Positions 1 through 7,689 of a stretch of DNA of 53,290 bases are shown piece by piece. The notes beneath the pieces are model-generated. The model was given only the letters and a program-made list of their open reading frames with translations. It was not told the origin of the DNA and searched no databases. Source of the stretch: Shewanella sp. (GTDB taxonomy: Bacteria > Pseudomonadota > Gammaproteobacteria > Enterobacterales > Shewanellaceae). Each line of letters begins with the position of its first letter. Position 1 is the stretch's first letter. The stretch covers positions 1 through 53,290 of the forward strand of contig NZ_JABSSM010000032.1 in assembly GCF_013214165.1 (NCBI RefSeq). Direction: 5' to 3'. Made by a program: the position numbers and the translations under genes.

Positions 1-36
1 GCCGATAAACACTTCGTCAGTTTCTGCTCCGGACTC
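1..36. repeat. 36-bp direct repeat, copy 1
   Basis: The first 36 bases of the window recur at 175-210 with one mismatch (T/G at the 14th base). The 138 bases between the copies show no gene. The spacer holds a short inverted repeat (CCATGA at 131-136, TCATGG at 152-157). The left side may continue beyond the window edge. Confidence 0.8.
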
Positions 37-174
37 GTCGGTAAGGCTAGAGCCGATTCCTAAACACACTCATTACAGCTTCTAGTTACAGGTCAGCTCA
101 TCGACCTTTGATGGGCATCTAAATTTACGGCCATGACCATAGGGCTAGTCATCATGGTAAAGGTTGGAAAAATT

Positions 175-210
175 GCCGATAAACACTGCGTCAGTTTCTG
201 CTCCGGACTC
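175..210. repeat. 36-bp direct repeat, copy 2
   Basis: This copy matches 35 of 36 bases of 1-36 and ends 74 bases before the pyrC start, so it lies in the likely pyrC promoter/leader region. Whether it affects pyrC expression is unknown. Confidence 0.8.
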
Positions 211-284
211 AACTGTAAATAACGGTCAAAATATGACATAATATTGCGCAGAAAATGCTTGTCGTAACGCTTAGGAACCCCATA

Positions 285-1319
285 ATGACGCAGATCACCC
301 TACTTACTCCCGATGATTGGCACCTTCACTTCCGTGACGGTGATATGTTGCAAGAAACTGTCCCGGCTACAGCCAGACTTTTCCAACGTGCCATCGTCAT
401 GCCAAACCTGCTACCGCCGGTAACAGATGCCAAGATGGTCAATGCCTACCGTGAACGCATCTTGGCGGCGCGCCCACAAGGTTCAAGTTTCGAGCCCTTG
501 ATGACGCTTTTCCTGACTAACGACACCACGAAGCAAGACATCATAGATGCAAAGTCGGCTGGCGTTGTGGCGGCTAAGTTATACCCAGCAGGTGCTACCA
601 CTAACTCAGATGCAGCGGTAAAGGCACTCGATAGCCTCTTCCCTATCTTCGAGGAAATGGCTGAAATAGGCATGTTACTGCTGGTTCACGGTGAAGTGAC
701 CGAGTCCCATATCGATATCTTCGACCGTGAGGCGATATTTATCGAGCGCAACCTGACTCGCATCGTCGACGCTTTCCCAAGTCTTAAAGTGGTATTCGAG
801 CATATCACCACTAAAGAAGCCGCCGAGTTTGTCGCAAGCACCTCTGACAATGTAGCCGCAACCATCACCCCGCAGCACTTACTGCTAAACCGTAACGACC
901 TGCTAGTCGGCGGCATACGTCCACACAATTTCTGTCTGCCCGTGCTTAAACGCAACATTCATCAAGCAGCCTTACGCGCAGCGGTTGCTACTGGTTCTAA
1001 TAAATTTTTCTTGGGCACTGACTCTGCGCCACACGAGAAACATCGCAAAGAATCGGCTTGTGGTTGCGCCGGCTGTTACAGCGCCTGGAGTGCACTCGAA
1101 CTGTACGCTCAGGTCTTTGATGACTTAGGTGTTATCGACAAGCTTGAAGGTTTCGCCAGCACTCACGGCCCGGATTTTTACGGCCTACCGAGAAACACCA
1201 GCACAGTGACACTCGTGAAAGAGACCTGGACGGTACCGAGCGAGATAATCCTACCAAATGGCAACCCAATCGTGCCTTTCTTCGCCGGTGAAGAAGTGAA
1301 TTGGAAGGTTAAGGGGTAA
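285..1319 (+). CDS. pyrC: dihydroorotase (PyrC)
   Basis: This is the cytosolic zinc enzyme that cyclises N-carbamoyl-aspartate to dihydroorotate, the third step of de novo pyrimidine synthesis. The 344 residues match the roughly 348-residue class II bacterial enzyme. Visible active-site residues are H13 and H15 in the HLHFRD motif, the carbamylated lysine K98 ([10 protein letters not shown]), H135 (LLVHGE), H173 (FEHITT) and D246 (LGTDSAPH). An in-frame ATG lies 30 bases upstream at 255, but the start at 285 gives the family N terminus [16 protein letters not shown] and has AGGAA upstream, so it is preferred. The gene is followed by ppiC on the same strand after 142 bases. Confidence 0.96.
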   Translation: MTQITLLTPDDWHLHFRDGDMLQETVPATARLFQRAIVMPNLLPPVTDAKMVNAYRERILAARPQGSSFEPLMTLFLTNDTTKQDIIDAKSAGVVAAKLYPAGATTNSDAAVKALDSLFPIFEEMAEIGMLLLVHGEVTESHIDIFDREAIFIERNLTRIVDAFPSLKVVFEHITTKEAAEFVASTSDNVAATITPQHLLLNRNDLLVGGIRPHNFCLPVLKRNIHQAALRAAVATGSNKFFLGTDSAPHEKHRKESACGCAGCYSAWSALELYAQVFDDLGVIDKLEGFASTHGPDFYGLPRNTSTVTLVKETWTVPSEIILPNGNPIVPFFAGEEVNWKVKG

Positions 1320-1461
1320 ACGTCCCCGAGCCAGTGCAAGCAAGCCCCACGAGAATAAGTAATATCGGCTCAGACTTAGGTCGGTGCCGATATTCACGAT
1401 ATAATCCCTGCTAAAGTTAATATCCAGCTTAATCAATACATACCTTTTGAGAGTGAACAAA

Positions 1462-1740
1462 ATGGCAAGAACCGCTGCTGCACTGCACATATTAGTCAAA
1501 CATAAAGAGCAAGCCGAAGACATCATCAAGCAATTGAAAAAAGGCGTTAAATTCGATGTGTTAGCCAAGAAACACTCGACTTGTCCATCGGGTAAGAAAG
1601 GCGGCAGCCTGGGCGAATTTAAGAAAGGCCAGATGGTGCCTCAATTCGATAAGGTCTGTTTTAGCGCTGAGCTTATCACCCCTCATTTAGTAAAGACTAA
1701 GTTCGGCTGGCATGTGATAAAAATCCTCTACCGGACTTAA
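1462..1740 (+). CDS. ppiC: peptidyl-prolyl cis-trans isomerase C (parvulin)
   Basis: This is a small cytosolic parvulin that catalyses cis-trans isomerisation of X-Pro bonds. At 92 residues it is a single catalytic domain, like E. coli PpiC (93 residues). Typical parvulin landmarks are the start [12 protein letters not shown], the block [26 protein letters not shown], and the end [12 protein letters not shown]. The ATG at 1462 gives the family N terminus; an in-frame TTG 15 bases upstream is not needed. Immediately downstream lies a diverged partial copy of the 3' end of this gene (1760-1882). Confidence 0.95.
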   Translation: MARTAAALHILVKHKEQAEDIIKQLKKGVKFDVLAKKHSTCPSGKKGGSLGEFKKGQMVPQFDKVCFSAELITPHLVKTKFGWHVIKILYRT

Positions 1741-1759
1741 TTAAACGAAGTAAACAGAT

Positions 1760-1882
1760 AAAGGCCAGATGGGTTCATACCTGCCATTCGATAAGGTCTG
1801 TTTTAGCGCTGAGCTTATCACCCCGCATTTAGTTAAAACAAAGTTCGGCTGGCATGTGATAAAAATCCTCTACCGGACTTAA
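1760..1882 (+). pseudogene. partial duplicate of the ppiC 3' end
   Basis: This 123-base stretch repeats ppiC 1624-1740 through its stop codon. It begins with AAAGGCCAGATGG, differs in a short block where 7 bases (TGCCTCA) are replaced by 13, and then runs almost identically to the stop. The in-frame translation is KGQMGSYLPFDKVCF... ending ILYRT. Within the aligned part I see base changes in four codons (CCT/CCG, GTA/GTT, AAG/AAA, ACT/ACA), all synonymous. It has no start codon or ribosome binding site of its own and lacks the N-terminal half of the domain, so it is a remnant. Confidence 0.85.
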
Positions 1883-1892
1883 AGGATAGAAC

Positions 1893-2011
1893 GTCGCTGC
1901 GCGACTGCGAGAACGACCTGCGGTCTGCGAGTCCGTGACTTCGTCACTACGAGTACGGCCTGCGGCCTCCGAGAACAAGCTTTTCTCTTCTCTAGCAGCC
2001 AACTTGTTGGC
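1893..2011. repeat. cluster of GC-rich mini-hairpins
   Basis: Five short inverted repeats follow one another: GTCGC-TGC-GCGAC (1893-1905), GACC-TGC-GGTC (1915-1925), GTGAC-TTC-GTCAC (1935-1947), GGCC-TGC-GGCC (1957-1967) and GCCAAC-TT-GTTGGC (1998-2011). The first four have 3-nt loops and are separated by similar linkers such as TGCGAGAAC, giving about a 20-22-base period. Stem sequences differ but pairing is kept. GTTCTCG after the last hairpin is the complement of the CGAGAAC linker. This looks like a degenerate intergenic repeat element; function unknown. Confidence 0.7.
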
Positions 2012-2054
2012 GTTCTCGATGTGAGCTTGCGAACGTTCTAGCTCTTGTCCTCGA

Positions 2055-2082
2055 TAAAAAAGGGCGACACATTGGCCGCCCT
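2055..2082 (-). terminator. intrinsic terminator of the CstA-family gene
   Basis: On the minus strand the stem AGGGCG/CGCCCT (2061-2066 with 2077-2082, 10-nt loop) is followed by a run of T (A at 2056-2061 on the plus strand). It sits 25 bases past the stop codon of the gene at 2108-3610. Confidence 0.75.
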
Positions 2083-2107
2083 AGTCTTATCAGATTAACC
2101 CGTTAAA

Positions 2108-3610
2108 TTAAGACTCGGTCTCAGCCTCTGCTTTAACTCCAGGCTTACGCTTCAGATGCACTAAGATGAGTGCTATCAGAGATACGGCGCCTACTGCTAT
2201 GCCCACTGGCTGACTGATCGATTGAGGTAAGCCCAGTCCTATACCTGCAGTCATGATGTAAGACACAGTGACACTGGTTCCACCGATCGCAGGTAGGCTC
2301 ACTATCCAATGGAAAGCACCTCTGTCGAACAAATACTTGGTGGCGAGCCAAAGCACACTGGTCGACAGCAACATGTTCGAGAAGGCGAAGTATCGCCAGA
2401 TAAGGGTGAAATCTATCTTAGTCATAAAGTAGGCGATAACCAAAATAGGCACGGCAACGAGGAGACGATTACGAACGTTCTGAGGAATTTTGAAGGCATC
2501 AATTATGGTCAATCGCAGCGATCTAAACGCCGTATCCCCAGAAGTGATTGGGAAGACTGCCACGGCAATAATCGCCATTACGCCGCCCGCGACACCAAGG
2601 TAGGTGGTCGCCACTTGATTAATCACCATTCCAGGGCCACCCGCATCTAATAATGATTTAAGCTCCATGTAACCACCAGGGAATGCAGCCATACCCGCCA
2701 GTGCCCATACACAAGCCACTACGCCTTCGCAGGTCATGGCGCCATAGTAGACAGGACGGACATATTTTTCATTGGTTAGACAGCGGGCCATGATTGGTGC
2801 CTGGGTCGAGTGAAAACCACTGATGGCTCCACAAGTAATGGTCACAAATAGCAGCGGCCACACCGGCAATCCATCTGGATTAGGTGCCAATAAGTCATTG
2901 TTATAATGGCTATGATCAAAATAGGCGAACAGACTGCCCATCTCAGGCAACTGAGGGGCACTGATCAATAAGGCAACACCAATAGATACCGTCATGACTA
3001 TCATCAAGAGACCAAATATCGGGTAGAGCTTAGTGATGATCTTATCTATGGGTAACATGGTCGCCAGGAAGTAATAAGCCAAGATCACCAACACCCAGAA
3101 GGTATTGTTAGCGAGAATAGTCCCTTCGAAGTAATCTAAGCTACTCAATAACCCTGCCGGGCTCATGATGAACACCACGCCGACGAAGAACAAGAGCATG
3201 GCGGTAAAGAGGAGCATCATGCCTTTAGCGTACACATTGAAATAGCGTCCGGCTATCTCGGGTAGGCTCTTACCATCTTCCTTGATGCTGAGCACACCGG
3301 AGAAGTAATCATGAACCGCGCCGCCGATGATGTTACCTAACACTATCCATACCAGGGCTATGGGGCCATAAATGGCACCTAAGATGGGGCCAAAAATCGG
3401 GCCAACACCGGCAATGTTGAGAAACTGAATTAAGAAAGCTTTTACCGGATGGACTTCGACATAATCGACTCCATCGGCAAAGCGAGTTTGAGGGGTCTTC
3501 GCACTTTTGTCGATCCCCGCCTGACGTTCTATAAACGGACTGTAGAACTTATAAGCAAGCGCCAAGGCAGCAAGGCAGATAATGAATAGAAGCATTTTTT
3601 GATCATCCAT
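2108..3610 (-). CDS. CstA-family transporter (carbon starvation protein)
   Basis: This integral inner-membrane protein of 500 residues has many hydrophobic segments and CstA hallmarks: GVDYVEVHPVKAFLIQF, IAGVGPIFGPILGAIYGP, GNIIGGAVHDYFSG and GAISGFHSTQAPIMARC. Members of the family import peptides or pyruvate. At about 500 residues it is the short form, compared with roughly 700 in E. coli CstA/BtsT, so substrate cannot be assigned. The N terminus (first span at about 6-20) could start at the ATG at 3610 or at the sixth codon, ATG at 3595, which has GGATGATC upstream. The gene stands alone and has its own terminator. Confidence 0.88.
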   Translation of the reverse strand: MDDQKMLLFIICLAALALAYKFYSPFIERQAGIDKSAKTPQTRFADGVDYVEVHPVKAFLIQFLNIAGVGPIFGPILGAIYGPIALVWIVLGNIIGGAVHDYFSGVLSIKEDGKSLPEIAGRYFNVYAKGMMLLFTAMLLFFVGVVFIMSPAGLLSSLDYFEGTILANNTFWVLVILAYYFLATMLPIDKIITKLYPIFGLLMIVMTVSIGVALLISAPQLPEMGSLFAYFDHSHYNNDLLAPNPDGLPVWPLLFVTITCGAISGFHSTQAPIMARCLTNEKYVRPVYYGAMTCEGVVACVWALAGMAAFPGGYMELKSLLDAGGPGMVINQVATTYLGVAGGVMAIIAVAVFPITSGDTAFRSLRLTIIDAFKIPQNVRNRLLVAVPILVIAYFMTKIDFTLIWRYFAFSNMLLSTSVLWLATKYLFDRGAFHWIVSLPAIGGTSVTVSYIMTAGIGLGLPQSISQPVGIAVGAVSLIALILVHLKRKPGVKAEAETES

Positions 3611-3709
3611 ACTTTGTGGGGTTGAGAGTGTCTGCCAGTTGAGACATCAGGTCAAGTAACAAGATGTTATACTAAGGTCTAACTTGATCAGCCTCAAAGC
3701 TTGATGTAC

Positions 3710-3725
3710 GGGGGGGAGGGAGGGG
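3710..3725 (+). other. G-rich tract able to form a G-quadruplex
   Basis: The plus strand carries seven G, A, three G, A, four G in 16 bases, enough for four G-triplets. It lies 100 bases upstream of the CstA-family start, on that gene's template strand. No other tract like it was noticed in the window. Structure and function are inferred, not shown. Confidence 0.5.
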
Positions 3726-3872
3726 ACTCGGACAGAAAATTGGCGATGCAAATCAAATGATATAAGCCTCAGTCCTTTAGCTTACTTTTTCATATCTACT
3801 CGCTACCTCTATACTCGCTTACTACTCCAGTATTTGTGGATATTTCATCGTTTCCTAGGTTAATTAAATTCA

Positions 3873-3892
3873 CAGGGAATTGATATTCCCTG
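3873..3892. repeat. perfect inverted repeat (8-bp stem)
   Basis: CAGGGAAT-TGAT-ATTCCCTG forms an 8-bp stem with a 4-nt loop. On the minus strand it lies downstream of the membrane-protein remnant at 4051-4215 and may be what is left of that gene's terminator, but there is no T run. Confidence 0.5.
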
Positions 3893-4050
3893 GAGTCGTT
3901 AAACGCGATACCTAGATACAGTCAAACTCCTGAGCCCAAAAAGCAATGAGATGACCCGCTGCGGATTATAAAGCCAGATGGTCAGCATGACCAATTGCGC
4001 CTTTAGCGCCGCATTAGACTTTTCTAGCAGTCAGCTTATCTATTGAGGTA

Positions 4051-4215
4051 TTAGCTATTGAAATAAGTCCTATCCGCGTAGTCGTAAAGCCATTGAGGTC
4101 GATAGACCACCAGCAAGGTAACAGCCATGCCGTTGAGTAAGACTTCAGGGAAGCCAAGCAAGGGGATCGGTAACAGGTAGTTATCACTGAGAAAATCCCA
4201 GTCAATCTCGCTAAT
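4051..4215 (-). pseudogene. C-terminal remnant of an integral membrane protein (COG3235-like)
   Basis: The minus-strand frame ending at the TAA at 4051-4053 reads about 54 residues that look like real protein: ISEIDWDFLSDNYLLPIPLL, then GFPEVLLNGMAVTLLVVYRP and QWLYDYADRTYFNS. This pattern (DNYL..LP, FPE.LLNGM, TLLVVYRPQW, D..Y) resembles the C terminus of the COG3235 'energy-coupling factor permease' membrane proteins as I remember them. A TAG codon sits in frame just upstream, and no start or upstream coding part is visible, so this appears to be a truncated gene. A longer open frame over the same DNA (4014-4205) is the out-of-frame shadow. Confidence 0.5.
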
Positions 4216-4443
4216 GGTCTATATCAAAAAATCCTGCATCGACACGCCCCCTTAAAGCCTATAGGCATAAGAAATCAATTATCTAGTGGCATAGGGTCAC
4301 TCGCTGCTAGCCAATATATGCCAGCTGAATTTTTATACCCATAATTGAATGCAGATTCAGCTGGTATTCAACTCGTATTGTTATCATAGCAATCGGTATC
4401 ATTCAGCCGGATATTTTCTTTATTGAGCAGGTATGAGTAAGCA

Positions 4444-4563
4444 ATGGAAACATTTTTAGTGGTTTTTTTGATGATGTATTTCGGCGAGCACAAGCTCAAT
4501 GAGGAAGAAGTCACGCTCGAACCTGAAACGGTTCAGGTTGAGCAAATTCCAGCAGCCCATTGA
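4444..4563 (+). CDS. putative 39-residue small protein
   Basis: The open frame encodes METFLVVFLMMYFGEHKLNE followed by an acidic tail EEVTLEPETVQVEQIPAAH. It has a short hydrophobic N-terminal stretch (about residues 4-13) and a strongly acidic C-terminal half. The upstream GAGCAGG is a possible but distant ribosome binding site. I do not recognise the family; coding status is plausible only. Confidence 0.35.
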   Translation: METFLVVFLMMYFGEHKLNEEEVTLEPETVQVEQIPAAH

Positions 4564-4593
4564 GATAGCGCTAACATCTCAGCCAACAACCAC

Positions 4594-4621
4594 AAATGAT
4601 GACTCTAGTGAATCATCATTT
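4594..4621 (-). terminator. possible terminator of the VF530-type gene
   Basis: AAATGATGA (4594-4602) pairs with TCATCATTT (4613-4621) across a 10-nt loop, 20 bases beyond the stop of the minus-strand gene at 4642. The T run after the stem is short, so the call is tentative. It could also serve the small plus-strand ORF ending at 4563. Confidence 0.4.
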
Positions 4622-4641
4622 CGGTCACGGCTCACCTTAGG

Positions 4642-5145
4642 TTACTTCCCCCAAGGGTTGCTTGGGTCTTGAGAAGGCGCGGGCCTATCCGTTTTAGACT
4701 GCCTATTTTGCGCGTAGCCCTCTTGAGCCCTAGGCTTATCCTTGCCATAGCGAGGACGCCCCTGCCCCTCGTTACGCTTCATATCCTCATAATCTGCAGT
4801 CGCCTTGGCGCGCATCTCGGCAATGAGTTCGATGGTTAACGCTTCAGGCTTACGAGGCACTATACCATCGGCAAAACCACGCTCACGTGGCTTGAGCTCG
4901 AATTGAGCCGAGCTTCCCTTAGGCATACGCTTGAAGCGATAAAGATAGAAGCTCTCTACCCGCTCCCTCGCCCACTCAGTCTTCTTAAGAAATTTAAGGC
5001 ATGCCGCCATATTAGGATTAATATTGAAACACTCTAAACGCAGGGAGGCGTATAAAATCTTCCAATCGTAAAAATCCACTAACTCGCTAAGCATAGTTTC
5101 TAAGCCTAAGCCATGTAACGGGTTGTTCTGTTGCTGTTCAATCAT
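4642..5145 (-). CDS. VF530 (DUF2132) family DNA-binding protein
   Basis: The first roughly 75 residues match the VF530 domain: NPLHGLGLETMLSELVDFYDW, then CFNINPN..ACLKFLKKTEWAR and E.FYLYRFK. The family is small, helical and reported to bind DNA; its cellular role is not established. Here the domain is followed by about 90 low-complexity, charged residues rich in R, K, Q and P ending in PSNPWGK, an extension likely to be disordered. The ATG at 5145 is chosen over an in-frame TTG at 5163 because it gives the family start MIEQQQNNPLHG. The result is 167 residues. Confidence 0.82.
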   Translation of the reverse strand: MIEQQQNNPLHGLGLETMLSELVDFYDWKILYASLRLECFNINPNMAACLKFLKKTEWARERVESFYLYRFKRMPKGSSAQFELKPRERGFADGIVPRKPEALTIELIAEMRAKATADYEDMKRNEGQGRPRYGKDKPRAQEGYAQNRQSKTDRPAPSQDPSNPWGK

Positions 5146-5332
5146 GGGGTATCCATTACGCAATTTGGGTATCTAAAAATCCACTCTCAGAGATAGACAA
5201 GCATACCAAGAGCCATTCATAGCCTAATAATAACAAGAAACTCAGCCAGACACGCATAACTAAGTGCCTTTTATTATCTTTGATGCTGCGCCAATATATC
5301 GATGTCTTTTATTTTTGCTAACAATTTTTACA

Positions 5333-5361
5333 TTGACATTTTTTTTCGATCCCAGAATATG
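5333..5361 (+). promoter_or_regulatory. possible sigma-70 promoter for the M13 peptidase gene
   Basis: A perfect -35 hexamer TTGACA (5333-5338) is followed after 16-18 bases by an AT-rich GAATATG stretch that could act as a -10 element, about 46 bases before the ATG at 5407. The -10 is weak, so confidence is low. Confidence 0.35.
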
Positions 5362-5406
5362 GAGCTGTTTTTTACCCAATATCCCCTCTCGTAAGGAAGA
5401 ATAACA

Positions 5407-7479
5407 ATGAAAAAATCCTTAATCGCTATCGCATTGGCCAGCACTTTTTTAGCAGGCTGTGGCACATCGACCCTCGATAGCAAAGAAGACACTAGCCAGA
5501 TCAGCGCAGCTGCTAGCACAACAGCCGAACTCGGTAGCTTCGGTGTCGACCTAACGGCTCGCAATGAAGCGGTCACTCCCGGTGACGACTTCTTTATGTA
5601 TGCCAGTGGCACCTGGTATGACAACTACATCATGCCTGCCGATAAGACCCGCTATGGTGCATTTACCGGCTTGGCCGAACGCAGCGAAAAGCAGGTAAAA
5701 GAGATCATCGATGATATCGCCAGCCGCAGTGACCTAAATACTGAAGAGCAATTGATTGCCGATTTTTATCAGGCATATATGGACACCGATACCATCAACA
5801 AACTCGGGCTCAGCCCAATTCAGTCCAGCTTAGATTTAATACGTAACATAGAGTCTATCGACGACTTAACCAGGGTCTTTGGTCATGCCTGGCTCACAGG
5901 CACGAGTTCACCGATTTCGGCTGGCATGTGGTTTAATCGCATGGACCCTAATCAGTATGAGATGTCTATCGGCGCCAGCGGCTTAGGTCTGCCCGATCGC
6001 GCTTACTACCTCGAAGATAGCGAGCGCTTCGTCAACATCCGCAGCGCCTATGTTGAACATATCGCCCAGATGCTAGCCTTTACCGGTCTAAAAGACGGTA
6101 AAGAAAAAGCCGAAGCGATCTTAGCGCTTGAGACTAAGATTGCCGAGGGCCAATGGCCTAGAGAGAAACGTCGTAACCGCGACCTGACCTTAAACCAGGT
6201 CAAGCGCGCCGACTTAGCCAAACAGTACCCTGGCTTTAATTGGGATATCTACTTCAGTGAAAAGGGCTACCAGGTTCCTCAGCTCAATATCTCTCAGCCA
6301 GAGCCGGTTAACGCCATGATAGCCTTGATCAATAATGAATCTCTGCAGGTATGGCAGGATTACCTGACCTTCCACACCATCAGTCATAATTCGGATTTCT
6401 TATCTGAAGATATCAATGCTGCCGACTTTGAGTTTTACGGTAAAACCCTCAATGGACAGCAAGAGCCTCGTCCTCGCTGGAAACGCGCAGTGGCAGAGAT
6501 GTCGGGCACTCAGTCTCTCGGTTTTGCCATAGGTAAGGTCTATGTGGCTCGCTACTTCCCAGAGTCATCAAAGCAACAGATGGCCGAGTTAGTCGAAAAC
6601 CTGCGCACCGCACTGGGTCAACGTATCGATGGTCTGGACTGGATGGGCGATGAGACTAAGGTCAACGCTCATAAGAAACTTGCCGCGTTTAACCCTAAAA
6701 TTGGTTATCCCGACGTATGGCAGGCGTTCGATGGCCTGACAATGACCGACACTGACTTGGTCGGTAACATTCATCACTTACGCCAATTCTTTAATGCTGA
6801 CAGTGTTGCCAAAGAGCTTAAGAAAACCGACCGCAACCGTTGGGGCATGACACCGCAGCGCGTTAACGCCTACTACAATAGCTCGTTTAACGAGATTGTG
6901 TTCCCGGCGGCTATCTTGCAGCCTCCCTTCTTCGACCCCAATGCCGATCCAGCCGTCAACTACGGTGGTATTGGCGCGGTGATCGGTCACGAGATGGGTC
7001 ATGGATTCGATGACCAAGGTTCAAAGTCAGATGCGAATGGTATTCAGCGTAACTGGTGGACAGATGCAGACCGCGCGGCCTTCGATGCCAAAGCCGATCA
7101 ACTCGCCGAACAATACAGCAAGTATGAGCCAATCCCCGATAACTTCGTCAATGGCCGTAATAGCCTGGGCGAGAACATAGGTGACGTAGGCGGTTTGTCC
7201 ATGGCTTATCATGCCTACCAACTCAGCCTCAATGGTAAAGAAGCCCCTGTGATTGACGGTGTTACCGGCGATCAACGCTTCTTCCTTGCCTGGGCACAGG
7301 TATGGAAGGAAAAACGTACCGAGCAGAGCATGCTCAACCAACTTCGCGGCGGCACTCATGCACCGGGCCGATACCGTGCTCAGGCACCACGTAACCACGA
7401 TGCCTGGTATAAGGCCTTCGACGTAAAACCCGGTGATGCACTTTATCTAGCTGAAGAAGATCGTGTGCGGATCTGGTGA
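5407..7479 (+). CDS. M13 family zinc metallopeptidase, lipoprotein (PepO-like)
   Basis: This is a 690-residue neprilysin/PepO-type peptidase that probably acts on peptides in the periplasm. The N terminus is a lipoprotein signal with lipobox LAGC, so C18 should be lipidated. Domains are M13_N (about 55-430) and the M13 catalytic domain (about 485-688). The catalytic domain shows NAYYNSSFNEIVFPAAIL, the zinc motif HEMGH (H528, E529, H532), the third zinc ligand E589 with D593 in ENIGDVGG, and the terminal VRIW typical of the family. The ATG is preceded by AAGGAAG. It is monocistronic, with a strong terminator at 7519-7550. Confidence 0.94.
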   Translation: MKKSLIAIALASTFLAGCGTSTLDSKEDTSQISAAASTTAELGSFGVDLTARNEAVTPGDDFFMYASGTWYDNYIMPADKTRYGAFTGLAERSEKQVKEIIDDIASRSDLNTEEQLIADFYQAYMDTDTINKLGLSPIQSSLDLIRNIESIDDLTRVFGHAWLTGTSSPISAGMWFNRMDPNQYEMSIGASGLGLPDRAYYLEDSERFVNIRSAYVEHIAQMLAFTGLKDGKEKAEAILALETKIAEGQWPREKRRNRDLTLNQVKRADLAKQYPGFNWDIYFSEKGYQVPQLNISQPEPVNAMIALINNESLQVWQDYLTFHTISHNSDFLSEDINAADFEFYGKTLNGQQEPRPRWKRAVAEMSGTQSLGFAIGKVYVARYFPESSKQQMAELVENLRTALGQRIDGLDWMGDETKVNAHKKLAAFNPKIGYPDVWQAFDGLTMTDTDLVGNIHHLRQFFNADSVAKELKKTDRNRWGMTPQRVNAYYNSSFNEIVFPAAILQPPFFDPNADPAVNYGGIGAVIGHEMGHGFDDQGSKSDANGIQRNWWTDADRAAFDAKADQLAEQYSKYEPIPDNFVNGRNSLGENIGDVGGLSMAYHAYQLSLNGKEAPVIDGVTGDQRFFLAWAQVWKEKRTEQSMLNQLRGGTHAPGRYRAQAPRNHDAWYKAFDVKPGDALYLAEEDRVRIW

Positions 7480-7518
7480 TAATTTCGAGCCAGACAGTGT
7501 CAAGTTGTAAGTAAAAAT

Positions 7519-7550
7519 AATGCCAGTCAGCTCTCTGATTGGCATTTTTT
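7519..7550 (+). terminator. intrinsic terminator of the M13 peptidase gene
   Basis: A 12-bp stem with one G-T pair (7519-7530 with 7535-7546), loop CTCT, is followed by T residues. It lies 40 bases past the peptidase stop. Confidence 0.85.
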
Positions 7551-7649
7551 ATTTCTTATAAGGCAAGCCAACAAAAAAGTGTTATATCGAGATAATGTTT
7601 TTGGGGTTTTAAATAGCGAAATAGCCCAGATATCTATACTAATACTATT

Positions 7650-7688
7650 AAACAGATAGGTAACAGATAGGAAACAGATAGGAAACAG
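7650..7688. repeat. 11-bp tandem repeat in the yghU-like leader
   Basis: The unit AAACAGATAGG is present three times (7650-7660, 7661-7671 with one change, 7672-7682) followed by a partial AAACAG directly before the ATG at 7690. The AGGA of the last unit serves as the ribosome binding site. Copy-number change by slippage would alter leader length but not reading frame. Confidence 0.85.
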
Positions 7689-7689
7689 T

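Noticed and set aside
4014..4205. 63-codon minus-strand open frame
   Set aside because: Another minus-strand frame of the same DNA gives a convincing membrane-protein C terminus, so this is its shadow.
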